Below are positions 11,001-21,665 of a DNA stretch of 64,000 bases, piece after piece. The notes under the pieces are model-generated. The model saw nothing but the letters and a program-made list of their open reading frames with translations, was not told the DNA's origin and ran no database searches. The position numbers and the translations under genes were made by a program. The stretch is taken from contig CP136893.1 of NCBI GenBank assembly GCA_034359265.1, forward strand, positions 25,738,001 to 25,802,000, read 5' to 3'. Within the stretch, counting starts at the first letter, position 1. Every line of letters starts with the position of its first letter. The DNA is from Canna indica (Eukaryota; Streptophyta; Magnoliopsida; Zingiberales; Cannaceae).

Positions 11001-12060
11001 ACCTCGAGCTTTATACAAGATACATTTTTTAATTTTTTTTTAGCAAAGAAAACTTGTATTCTATTCAAGAAAGGTGAACAGTAGTACAAGTAGAGGAAAG
11101 AAAAAGAGAAAAGAACAAACAAGGAAACTAACAAACAAGAACCATCCCATAGGAGGTTACGAAAGAAGCAAGAAACTCGTGAGCACGGGAGAAGATCTAC
11201 TGCAACCCTCGAAAACTTGAAGATTTCTTTCAAACCAAATCCATGACCTCCATACCATAATTAGATGAAAGGATGAGAAAGCGTCTGGAACTCAAAGTGT
11301 AATGTCCTCCCAAGGGCAAAACGCAAGGGGGAAAAAAGTGGAGTTAGCGAGCCGGGGGAAAGTCTACCATCCGTTGCGTGAATAAATGTAATCTTTGAAG
11401 AGGTAGATAACAACGAGGTAGATACATAAAGGATAATCAATACTCAATTCGTTTCAGGGCCCCTTATCTCTCGTTTGGCTAAGAAAATAGAAGGTATTTT
11501 ATACCTCACACCCTACTTTCGAAGAGCCCTAGCTCGAGTGAGGTCCCTTGGTATGCCAATTTATATAAATGTCTCATTTCTTCTTTAGTATGCGTACTAT
11601 AGTTTGTTCATATTTTTCTCTCCAATAGGTTGAGGGAAATATGGGGTGTTCACATGGTCTTGTCAAGGTACTTCGCCTTAGACTACTTGCTTCGACCTAA
11701 CATTTCTTGGACGCAACTGATTGAAACTTACTCTAGGTTCATTCGACCTAAATTCAAAAGACTCGACCCGAGATGATCCTATCCGACTGGATTAACAGAG
11801 TGGACCAAACCCCAAGCCAACTCAAACTATTTGAACTTACCTAATCCAATGTATATTAATTGTAATTCTTGATATAGTCAATCTACTCTTTAATTAATTT
11901 GATTAAATCTGATTAGACTAATTAAGCTAATTCAACATAATCGCGTCGATTTGGCCATTCTTATAATTGGATCTTGAGAACAAGAATATATTAAATTTAA
12001 CAAATTAATATTATCCATTTGATCACTAAAATGCTCCAAATATAAATAAATATTAAAAGA
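11001..12060. other. No gene; possible LTR-like remnants
   Basis: The region contains no supported reading frame. Phrases such as ctcgagtgaggtcccttgg and repeated cgacct words around 11690-11760 resemble LTR sequence, but there is no matching copy. Confidence 0.35.
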
Positions 12061-12249
12061 ATGGATAACATAATTAGCAAAAAGACCTTATGCAGGGACC
12101 ACACAATTATACGAACACGAACAAAATCTGCCTCTTGGTCTCCTAGGCATCTCTTGCTTGGTGACTGTTCGAGTGCAGCATCTTACGTCGCTCGGCAATC
12201 GGCAACCTCTGGTGAATCCAGCATCTCCTTCGTGGAGTTCATCCCCATC

Positions 12250-13953
12250 CATCCCCTCTTCCACATGGAACCACCATCACCTCTCCATGCAGCGTCATCA
12301 TCAAGATCTCAAGAAAAGCGGCCCATTGACGATCACTTCACCCTTCGTCTAATAGAACCTGAAGCTGAAGTGATTCTAAAGGAAAGCTCATATTGTCTCA
12401 TCGAGAAACTGTGGACGGATAAGCCACAATCTCTGCATACCGTCCTCTCATCCATATGGAACAACCCAACGGGCTTCCGATGTGAAGAAGATGATCACCA
12501 TGTTTACAAGTTTTATTTTAGTGATCAAATACAAATGAAGAAAGTTATTAGGAACCAGCCATAGATGTACAAGAATCAACTACTGGTGATCCGGCGATAG
12601 GGTTGTCCACTGTTCGGTTCAAACCGAACCGAACCGAAAAACCGAACCAAAATTTTCGGTTCGGTTCGGTTTCAACCATTGTAGGTTCGGTTCTTTGACC
12701 CGAACCGAACCGAAATTTGTATTTCGGTTCGGATTCGGTTCCCGAAATTCGGGAACCGACCCGAACCGAAAACCGAATTAATTAAAAAAATATTTTTTTT
12801 TTAATTTTTAACTGAATTAAGTAAATAAGTATTAAATAATTATTTTTAATTTTTAATTTTTAATCAAATTAATTAAAAATTTGGTTTTCGGGTTGAAAAC
12901 CGAACCGAACTGAATTATTTCGGTTCGGGTTAAATCGGGTTAGGAAATGTTCGGTTCGGGTTCGGGTTCGGGTTTGGGTAAAGAAAAAATTTCGGTTTGG
13001 CCCAATTCAGTTCGGTTCGGTTCGGTTCGAACCGAATGGACAGCCCTATCCGGCGATGGGAGAAAGATAAAGAATACGAAACATATGATTTCAACCTTGT
13101 CCAGTTTTGGATTCAACTCTGAGGTATCCCGGGTCAAATATGCAACATCCATACGGGGAAGCAAATATTGAATGCTATAGGATCATCCAAACAGGTTGAT
13201 GTGTACTTGGTTAGAGACTCGCAAGGCTTTATCATCAAAGGAAAAGCTACGATCAACATCTCCTACCCTCTCCGATGAGGATTACATTTGGACTCCCCCT
13301 CTCTGGGTAAATTCTGGACCGACTTTAAATATGAAAAACTACCTCTCTTTTGCTACTATTGCAGATTGATAGGGCACTCTGAGAAAACCTACGACAAGTT
13401 GGCTGAAGAACTAGAAGATGAATAGTCCCCAAAATTTCGATTCGGCCCCTGAATGAAAGCTTCTCAAATGGGCTCTCTCCTTCATGCACTCTCGACTGAT
13501 TTGAGGAAGAAGGCCATTTATATCTCTGAAACTTGCCAACATCAATCTCAAGAAGTCGCTACGCTCTTATCCTCTCTCTCCATGTCTGCAACGCAGGCTC
13601 CAATAGAAGATACACCTGCTAAGCCTGATTCAACCTCCCCCCTAAGGAGTGTGACCCTACAACCCCAGCAACAAGTGATCGGCAACGAAGTTGATAAGCA
13701 TCCTATCGCTGACTCTCATCTAGCACAGACTGAGGTCCCAAATCAAACCTCAAAAGCCCGGGCACGACCTCCTTCTAAACGTCAAACACCTCGAAAGGAG
13801 ACCTCTATACTCATTGCTACTATTGCACCCAGGAAGCGACCTTCCGATGGAGTTGTTGATCCTACTTCTAAGAAAGCTCGAAGTGCAACCAATGAATTAA
13901 CCAACATTATAGTGGAGATGGCCAGCCCTAATTGCCCCCCCCCTCCCCAATGA
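12250..13953 (+). pseudogene. LINE ORF1 (DUF4283 and zinc-knuckle nucleic-acid binding protein), interrupted
   Basis: The first part (to 12564) contains the conserved ILKESSYCLIEKLWTDKP region of the DUF4283 domain, which packages LINE RNA in plants. A stop at 12562 and then a 451-bp MITE interrupt it. Coding resumes at about 13060 and reaches a zinc knuckle near 13351 of the form CYYCRLIGHSEKTY, in which the final cysteine of the CCHC pattern has become tyrosine. The C-terminal part (13453-13953) is open for 166 codons, basic and proline-rich, with RKRPSDGVVDP near its end. It overlaps the start of ORF2 by a few bases. The loss of the last zinc ligand and the stops show decay. Confidence 0.75.
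12598..13048. mobile_element. hAT-type MITE with CGGTT-rich interior inside LINE ORF1
   Basis: The element starts tagggttgtccactgttcgg and ends (reverse complement) tagggctgtccattcggttc, so the termini are inverted repeats. It is flanked by the 8-bp duplication tccggcga at 12590-12597 and 13049-13056. An 8-bp duplication with TAGGG-type ends is characteristic of the hAT superfamily. The interior holds many copies of the pentamer cggtt and its complement, arranged so that left and right halves are complementary, plus an AT-rich centre. It has no coding capacity. Short open frames over it encode only repeat-derived residues. Confidence 0.85.
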
Positions 13954-16900
13954 ATGCACTAGTATGGAATTGTCAAGGGTTGAGGAATCCCTTGACAATT
14001 CGGCATCTCAGAAACACTTATTCCAAATATTCTCCAGACTGCCTCTTCCTCATGGAGGTTAAACATGACGGGATGAAGTTCCAAAACCTTCTTCGCAAAT
14101 GTGGCTTTGACAGTTGGTTTGTAGTGCCATCCATCAGCTCGGCGGGTGGTCTTATTCTTGCTTGGAAGACTCATTTCAATGTTCAAGTTCTTTCTGCTGA
14201 TTCCTTCTACATACATGCCTCTTGCGCCTCACCGGATGCAACACAGAACTGGCAATTCATCGGTTTACACCTTCACTTTGATAGATCAACAAGGAAGAAC
14301 CAGATTCAAGCCCTCCTCCAAATAACAAATAACAGAACTAGTCCCATCCTCCTTGGTGGTGATTTCAACGCCATATTTCGTGCATCTGAAAAAAATGGTG
14401 GCAAGGACTTCCATACATCCATGGTTAAAGACCTTTCTCAGCTGGTTAATGAAGGTGAACTACTAGAATTTCCTACAACTGGACACACTTTCACCTGGAC
14501 AAATAAATGTGCCTCCCCCTTCCATATTGAACAGGTCCTTGATAGGTATCTTGTCTCCTCGGATTGGCATGACAATTGGAAAAACTAGTCGGTCTCCCAC
14601 CTTGAAGTCATGGGGAGTAATCACTGCCCACTCCTACTACAACCAGCAAAATTCACAAAGCAAACGAGAGCTTTCAAATTCGATAAGAGATGGCTCACTG
14701 ACTAGGCTATATCATCCTTCATAACTGAAGCTTGGAATAAGAGGTTAATGGCTCTCCTCAATTCCGAGTTATATGAAGCTAAACAATGTTCGGAACAGTA
14801 TTCTAGCATGGCTAAAGAGAAACAACCATAACATTGAAACAAGAGTTGAGACACTGCAGCAACACCTCCTCTCACTCTTAAGGAAGCCTGATGCCTCTTC
14901 TATTGAAGCCCGAAAGTTAATAGAAGTTGGTCTCGCTAAAGCCATACAAGCAGAGGAAATTTACTGGAGACAAAAATCTCGCATAAAATGGTTGAAGGAG
15001 GGTGATAAAAACTCCTTCTTCCATGCAACCACAAGACAATGTAGAAGCTACAACACCATTTACAAATTGCAAAACTAAGATGGACTCTGGGTCGACGGCT
15101 TTGAGGGTGTTGCATCTGTAGCGCAAGAGTACTTCAGAAATATTTATTCCTCGGCTAACCCAAGAACTTCAGAGAATGACTTCAACTTTCCTTTCAAGAA
15201 AGTCACCAGTTGCATGAATAACTGGCTTCTTCGGCCAGTATCAAAGGAAGAAACTAAACATGCAGTGCTCTCACTCAACTCAGATAGTGCACCTGGACCT
15301 GACGGCTTCACAGGCCACTTCTTCAAACACTTCTGGCCTCTCATTGAAGATGATATCACTGTGACGGCTGCTTCTTTCTTCAAAAGTAGACGGATCCTTA
15401 ATTCAAGTTCTTAATAGAACCTCCATTGCACTTATACCAAAAACAAAGGTCCTTTAAAACATGGCACAGATAAGGCCTATCAGTCTTAGCAACTTCATCT
15501 ACAAGTCCTTCTTGAAGACCTTGTGTACCGCATCCAGCCGCTCATGAACCGTATTATCTCTCAAAATCAATGTGCTTTCATAAAAGGTCGTCTTATCTTC
15601 GACAACATCCTTCTCGCCCATGAGCTAATGCATCACTTAAAGACAAAGCAGAAGAGCTTCTCTCATGACATGGCTATTAAACTTGAAATGAGCAAGGCCT
15701 TTGATTGTCTGGAATGGCCTTGCCTCATTGCCATACTCCAAGCTCTTGGATTCCATGCAAACTTCATTGAGATCATAAAACAATGTACACAAACTGTCTC
15801 CTTCTCAGTGCTCGTGAGTAGCAAGACGTATGGCTCCTTCATCCCCACTTATGGTCTCCGTCAAGGAGATCCACTCTCACCTTTCTTATTTGTCATGGCC
15901 ATGGAGGGCTTCAATCTTCTTCTGGAGAAAGCTCGGATAGAACAGCGGCTCCGAGGGGTTCAAATAAATTGAAGATGCCTAGAAATATCCTCTCTTCTCT
16001 TCGTCGACGATGTCATGCTATTTAGCAAGGCCGATGCACACCATGCAGCCACTCTCAAACATCTCCTCACCAGGTTTGAAGAGCTAAGCGGCCAATAAAT
16101 TGACATCAACAAATCTGTGATCTTCTTCTCAAAGTTTTGTCCACCCCATTTGAGCTCGGAGATCGGCAGGACATTGGATATTCCAAATATTGGCTCCCAA
16201 TATATGTACTTGGGCCTCCCTACCATGATCAACAAATCCAAGAAGGCTACCTTTGAATTCATTATTCACAGGATTGAGAAAAAAATTCAAGCCTAGTCTT
16301 CGAAGCTTCTGTCGAGGGCGGGTAAAGCAGTCCTTATAAAGTCAATCTTAAACGCCATACCAACCTATGCAATGTCCAGTTTCTACATTTTAGACTCCAT
16401 CTGTGACCGAATTAACAAGTTGCTTACATCCTATTGGTGGTCCTCCGGAGTGGGAAAGAGAAGAATCCATTGGATCAATTGGAAAATGTTAAGCAGTAGT
16501 TTTGCGGATGGAGGCCTGGGATTCAAAGACTGTCGAGCACAAAATCTCTCTCTCCTAGCCTAGCAGGGCTGGCGACTCATGCACCAGCCAAACTCACTTC
16601 TAAGCCTCACCTTGAAGGGTAAATACTACCCTTATTGCTCATTCATGGATTCTTCTGCAGGTAGTAATGCCTCTTGGGGCTGGCGGAGCATCATCCGAGG
16701 ACGCGAGCTTCTTAAAATTGGTTTCAGATGGAAGATAGGATCCTCCAAAATCCAACCAATTCATGGCACCCCATGGCTTCCTTGCCCTCCCCTCTTCGCC
16801 ATTAGCGGACCGCAACATGCACCCCACTATCAGCTCCTGATCTTGGAATTTTTTGATAGAGGCACGTACATGTGGAATGTACCTCTCATCAGTAACTCCT

Positions 16901-17517
16901 TTCCAAGCTCACTGGCTGACAAAATCCTCACTATCGAGCTTACTCAAGGCGAAGATAAACCTTATTGGCATTACAACACAAATGGTCAATACATTGTTGC
17001 TTCAAACTATCGACTTGCCTGCTCCCTATCTATAGGACATGTCGTCCCTCCCCCACCGATGTCGTGGACGAGTATTTGGAATATCAAGCTACCACCGAGG
17101 CAAAGGATCTTCATCTAGCGTCTCCTGCATGACTCACTCCCGATGAAGATGGCTCTCCAACAACGACAGATACCTATTCAAGATGTTAACTGCACATTCT
17201 GTAATAGCAGCCCTGAAGATGCGGTCCATCTATTCCTCACATGTCCTCTTGCTAACGATGCATGGCAACGTCTAGCCATCCGACTACCTACTAGGTCCAA
17301 CGTCTCCACGGTTTCCACCTGGTGGAGGAATGTAAATATGCCCCTTGGTGTCGACGACCTCTCGAAGGTTTGCTCTCTCCTATGAAGCATTTGGAGATCG
17401 AGGAATGAACGCACCTTCAACTATGTTCCCTCTGCTCCCGACACCACCATTTTGATGGCTCTCTCAACCTGGGAAAACTATCGGAACATGGATAATGTTT
17501 TTGCATTGAAATGCTAA
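13950..17517 (+). pseudogene. LINE ORF2: endonuclease, reverse transcriptase, zf-RVT
   Basis: ORF2 opens with MNALVWNCQGLRNP, the classic start of plant LINE endonucleases. It includes LLGGDFNAIF and LDRYLVSSDW; the usual SDH motif is SNH at about 14616. A TAG at 14586 replaces a tryptophan codon, another TAG lies near 14702, and frames shift near 14790, 15410, 15520 and after 15970. Reverse transcriptase motifs visible are SAPGPDGFTGHFFK (15290s), NQCAFIKGRLIFDNILL, KAFDCLEW, GLRQGDPLSPFLF and the catalytic FVDD box near 16000. The C-terminal zinc-binding region near 17190-17250 reads CTFCNSSPEDAVHLFLTC. No RNase H follows, unlike the other LINE pieces in the window. With several disruptions it cannot be translated as one protein. 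Confidence 0.85.
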
Positions 17518-17612
17518 TGCCACGCTTACTGGTCATTGGTAAGCTGACGTATCTCCCCTCATTCAATGAATGAACACACTTTTTCGGAAAAAGAAAAAAA
17601 AAGAAAAAAGAC

Positions 17613-18834
17613 CCTACACGGTCACATGAACGCACCACATCAACATTATTTTGCTTCCAATTTAGTTAAAATTGGTGTTGATTCGATTTTTGAAATCATC
17701 ACAATATTTATTATAATTAATTTTTTATTTTTATAAATTATTTAAATATAAAATTAAACTCTCATATAAATATGGGGGATTCGGTTTGGCCTTCTCAATA
17801 TCATCAAACCTTGAAAAAATATCATCAAATTTTAAATATATTCGGATCAAATTCTATTTTTGTACGATCCATATATCTTTCTCCCCTTCTGCCGAATCAA
17901 CGTTCAGATCCAATTATAAAATAGTTGGAATTCGGGCTCAATTAATTTGACTGGTTCCTCTAGAATATTCTTATATTAGTACTCTAATCAACGGTCAGTG
18001 TGCTGATTATTCCACTAATTAAATATTATTTTTTTACATCTTAGGATGTTCTTTGTCGGTCGAGGAAGTTTCGAGAAGCCTTCTTTTCTTTATGCTCCCA
18101 ATAGTATTGATTGAGTATTTAAGTCAAAATGTTACTTTTGATTCTATATTAAGACAATATTTGATTGGATGCAACAGATGAGGAATAAAATATTATTCAT
18201 TATTGCTGGTATATTCTCTTATTTGATTGCAATGTATAATACATAATAAATACTATTCCTCGTACATGAGGAATAAGGAATGGTATTTCTCGTCTATTCC
18301 TTATGATATTTTTTAATATTGTTCTTCAACCTATATAATATTACACAATTATACAAAAATTAAATTATTAAATTAATATTAATAATTGCATCTCATAAAT
18401 AGATAATTATTGTTTTATTATCAAATATTATTTCAATACTTATTTTTAAAATTAAATTAAATTTTATGAAAATAAAATAAATAATATTTTTATTATTTTA
18501 AATTAATAAATTATTTTACATAAATCCTTTTTTATTACGTTGTTATTCATAATTAGAACATTATAATATTTATTATATTTTTAGAAAAGTATTTTAGTTA
18601 TTTCCCTCTATATTCCTTGTTTAATCTTAATGTCAATCAAACAAGGTAATGATATTTTTGGCTATTTCATTCCTTATATATTCATATTCTTTGTCTATTC
18701 ATATTTCTTATGAGCCCATTTGATTTGCTAAAAAATAAGGGACTGGACTGGACACCAGTCTGTGTCCTCCGTTTGATTTGCTAAAATGACTCATGGACAG
18801 GATAACTCTCAAGTTTGGGATAGGATTTTTGCCT
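17613..18834. other. AT-rich DNA, possible MITE remnants
   Basis: No gene is visible. Between about 18150 and 18700, inverted pairs of the words gaggaata/tattcct and tttgattg/caatcaaa suggest an old AT-rich MITE, but boundaries are unclear. Near 18712, gagcccatttgatttgct resembles a TIR-type terminus; a possible partner in inverted orientation is near 23126-23133. Confidence 0.35.
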
Positions 18835-18872
18835 ATTTTGGTGTACCGAGAAATTTCTCGGTACACCAAAAT
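18835..18872. repeat. Perfect 38-bp palindrome
   Basis: The sequence has two 19-bp arms with no spacer. The left arm is attttggtgtaccgagaaa and the right arm is its exact reverse complement. It lies 150 bp upstream of the dehydrogenase pseudogene. It may be a foldback remnant of a transposon end. Confidence 0.9.
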
Positions 18873-19424
18873 CGAGCGAAGGACAAGAGCGATAATAGAC
18901 CAAAATACCCCCCACAAAACCTAACCGGGGGAGGGGTCTCGCGCGCATCTACTAGGAGCTTTCTTGCGGCTACGGGAGGTCTCTTCGCTGGCGAGTCACT
19001 CGTCGCACTGCTCGACGCATCATGGTGCTCCTGGCGGAGCAAGAGCATCCTGGCATTAACGTGGACGAGTTCGACCGGGTGATGTGCATCAACGTGCGCG
19101 GCACAACGTTGGGAACAAAGCACGCGGCGCGCGCGATGCTGCCCCAGTATGCCGGATGCATCATCTCGATCGTGAGCATCGCTGGCAGACTCAGCCCGCA
19201 CGCATACACAATGTCCAAGCACGCTGTTGTCGGGCTCATGAAGAACGTGGCTTGCGAGCTCGGCGCGCACAACCACAACAAGAAAATTTTGAAATAACGA
19301 CGGTTATTTTTTGACGTCCGAAGAAGCGTCGAAATGTTTAAGGACGGTTGCGAAAAAATTTAAAAATATCGACGTCTATATTAGACGTCGATATGTAAAA
19401 TGGGAAATACGGTGTTTTTTCGTC

Positions 19425-19700
19425 GGAAAGGCAGCGTCGAAAAATTGAGACGCCAGCGTTTCGACGCATCTGGCGTCGAAATATTTCGACGCCAGCGTTT
19501 CGACGCAGGTGGCGTCGAAATATTTCGACGCCGGTGCGTCGAAATGTTTCGACGCCGGTGCGTCGAAATGTTTCGACGCCACCATTTCGACGCAGGTGGC
19601 GTCGAAATGTTTCGACGCAGGTGGCGTCGAAATGTTTCGACGCAGGTGGCGTCGAAATGTTTCGACGCCACCTTTTCGACGCATGTGGCGTCGAAATGTT
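19425..19700. repeat. CACTA left subterminal repeat array
   Basis: About ten copies of gtcgaaatgtttcgacgc-type sequence alternate with caggtggc or ccggtgc. Each unit is itself partly palindromic (gacgcaggtggcgtc). The array gives long open frames in all frames on both strands; these are artefacts of a repeat without stop codons. In CACTA elements such repeats are typical transposase binding regions. A further near-perfect palindrome with 12-bp arms (cacgggttgaaa) lies at 19736-19760. Confidence 0.8.
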
Positions 19701-20096
19701 TTCCCGCGCGAACGCGCGGTCGTCGAAGCAAGTATCACGGGTTGAAAATTTCAACCCGTGAACGTACGGTAAGCAGCTAAAATTTCATTTCAGCTGCAGA
19801 ACGTACGAAATTATATATATATATATAATTTTTTTAATTATTGCTACAGTTACTTAATTAAATAAATATAAGTTTTACCTATAAAGTATCGGTTCACCGC
19901 CTAAATTTTTGAAGTCCCGCGCGCCTATTTCTTCCTTCGTCTTCCGATCGATTTCTGCTCCTTCTTTCTTCTTCCGATCGATTTCTATTTCTTCTTCTTC
20001 CTTCTTCTTCCATTAAAGTATCGGTTCGCTGCTGCCGATCGATTTCTTCGTCCGATTTCTTCCGTCGTCGAATCAGCAGGTAATTTCTTCCGTCCG

Positions 20097-20690
20097 ATTT
20101 CTGCTCCTTCTTCTTTCTTCTTCCGTCGCTACTCTTTTTTTTTTCTTCTTCTTCTTTCTTCTTCCGTCGCTGCTCCTTCTTCTCGTTTTTTTTTTCTTCT
20201 TCTTTCTTCTTCCGTCGCTGCTGGTTTTTTTTTTTTTTCTTTCTTCTTCCGTCGCTGCTGCTGCTTTTTTTTTTTTTCTTTTCTTTCTTCTTCCGTCGCT
20301 GCTGCTACTGTTTTTTTATTTTTTTATTTTTTTTTTCTTTCTTCCTCCGTCGCTGCTGCTGATGTTTTTTTTTTTCTTTTCTTTCTTCTTCCGTCGCTGC
20401 TGCTGCTGTTTTTTTTTTTTTTTTTCTTTTCTTTCTTCTTCCGTCGCTGCTGCTGCTGTTTTTTTGTTTTTTTTTTTCTTTCTTTTCTTTCTTCTTCCGT
20501 CGCTGCTGTTTCTTTTTTTTTTTCTTTTTTTTCTTTCTTCTTCCGTCGCTGCTGTTTTTTTTTTTTTTCGTCAATGCTGGTGCTGTTTGTTTTTTTTTTT
20601 TTTCGTCGCTGCTGATGTTTTTTTTTTTTTCTTCCTTCCTTCCGTCGCTGCTGCTGCTGCTGTGTTTTTTTTTTTTCCTTCGTTCTTCAC
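20097..20690. repeat. Pyrimidine-rich minisatellite with CCGTCGCTGCTG core
   Basis: About thirteen irregular units of roughly 40-50 bp consist of a poly-T stretch, a tttctttcttctt segment and ccgtcgctgctg with variable numbers of ctg triplets. It lies inside the CACTA element. Open frames here encode only phenylalanine-rich or lysine-rich low-complexity peptides. Confidence 0.85.
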
Positions 20691-21104
20691 GTCGACGAAT
20701 TCGTAATTAACTAATTTTTTTTTTTCTGTTCATCTCGACGAAGCAACCGGCGGCCGTAAATTTTGCTCGTCGAATCAGCAAACGACGAGGCAGCGACGGC
20801 CGTAAATTTTCTGCAAACGAATCAGCAAACGGCCGTAAATTTTCTGTTCATCTCGACGAAGCAAACGACGAGGAAGACAAGAAGATGAGGAGGAGGAGGA
20901 AATGGATTAAATTATTTAATTTTACTTGTAAATAAAATTACTGAGTATTATTTAAATTAAATTTTGTATTACTGTTTCAATTAAATAAAATTGTGAATTT
21001 TGATGATAATTTGATTAATTTTAAATTAATTAATTAATTAATATATTAATTATTGATTACGAGTAAAATTTATTTAAAAAAATGAAAAAAAAAAAGGTTA
21101 ATTA

Positions 21105-21330
21105 GCATATTGACGCCTGTTAGACGTCAATATGCTTTGCATATTGACGCCTGTTTAGACGTCAATATGCTAAGCATAACGTCGTCGTTTTGAATACTGA
21201 CGTCTCTTTTCGACGGCACACGCCGTCGAAATTTAAATCTTTACGCCTGGATAGACGTCAATATTTAAAATTAAGCGGAAGGTTTTCGACACGTGTTTTC
21301 GACGGATTCACTGCCGTCAGAATGCATATA
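21105..21330. repeat. CACTA right subterminal palindromic repeats
   Basis: The motif attgacgcctgttagacgtc is repeated (near 21110 and 21140) and further diverged gacgtc and cgacggc words follow. Units are partly self-complementary (gcatattgacg with cgtcaatatgc). They mirror the role of the left array with a related core. Confidence 0.7.
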
Positions 21331-21665
21331 TTTACTCCATCCGACGTCAAAATTTCTTTATAATCTGCCGTCAGAATTCCAACGATGTGTTGTAGTGAAC
21401 ATCCGGGTGAACTGCATCTCACCCTTCGGTGTGGAAACACAAATCCTGGTGAAGGCTCAGAGAACGAAGGAGGAGGAGGACAACGAGATTGAATTCTTGG
21501 CGTCGTCACCAACGGTGAGGGAGGTGGAGAAGACTGAGGAGATGGTGAGGGGGCTAGTGAACCTCAAGGGGGCGACATTGACGGCCAGAGACGTAGCAGA
21601 AGCAACCTTGTATCTTGCGAGCGATGAGGCCAAGTATCCGGCGAATCTCGTCTGGAAAGTAGGGA

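Larger units (their letters stand above)
12061..17612 (+). mobile_element. Nearly full-length LINE (L1-type), inactive
   Basis: The element carries an ORF1 with a DUF4283-like domain and zinc knuckle (12250-13953, interrupted by a MITE). Its ORF2 (from about 13950) has AP-endonuclease, reverse transcriptase and C-terminal zinc-binding regions. It ends in an A-rich tail at 17586-17611. The 5' boundary is approximate. No clean target-site duplication was found by eye. At least six frame breaks or stops in ORF2 make it non-functional. Confidence 0.85.
19274..21397. mobile_element. Non-autonomous CACTA (En/Spm) transposon
   Basis: The left end is cacaacaagaaaa, one change from the canonical CACTACAAGAAAA. 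The right end, reverse-complemented, is cactacaacacatcg. The flanking trinucleotide AAC occurs on both sides (19271-19273 and 21398-21400), the 3-bp duplication expected of CACTA elements. The interior has subterminal repeats at both ends and a long pyrimidine-rich minisatellite, and no transposase. The length is 2124 bp. The superfamily call is based on ends plus duplication length plus subterminal repeats. Confidence 0.88.
19022..21665 (+). pseudogene. Short-chain dehydrogenase/reductase (SDR) pseudogene split by a CACTA element
   Basis: The family is NAD(P)-dependent oxidoreductases of the secoisolariciresinol/momilactone-type plant SDR group. The first piece (19022-19273) includes EFDRVMCINVRGTTLGTKHA, IISIVSIAGR and the active-site pattern YTMSK, ending CELGAHN. 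The second piece (21401 onward) resumes IRVNCISPFGVETQILV and continues through KGATLTARDVAEATLYLASD, losing similarity at about 21660 where the usual C-terminal glycine-rich end should be. The N-terminal Rossmann motif (TGxxxGIG) is missing, so the gene was truncated as well as interrupted. Removing the CACTA element and one AAC copy joins the two pieces in frame, which shows that the insertion hit an open reading frame. GC content is clearly higher than the surroundings. Confidence 0.85.

Noticed and set aside
19338..19780. Several overlapping open frames of 75-138 codons on both strands
   Set aside because: They arise because the CACTA subterminal repeat unit lacks stops in most frames; the peptides are periodic and the same DNA is open on both strands.
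20305..20706. Lysine-rich (minus) and phenylalanine-rich (plus) open frames of about 90-114 codons
   Set aside because: They are translations of the T-rich minisatellite inside the CACTA element, with no domain or complexity.
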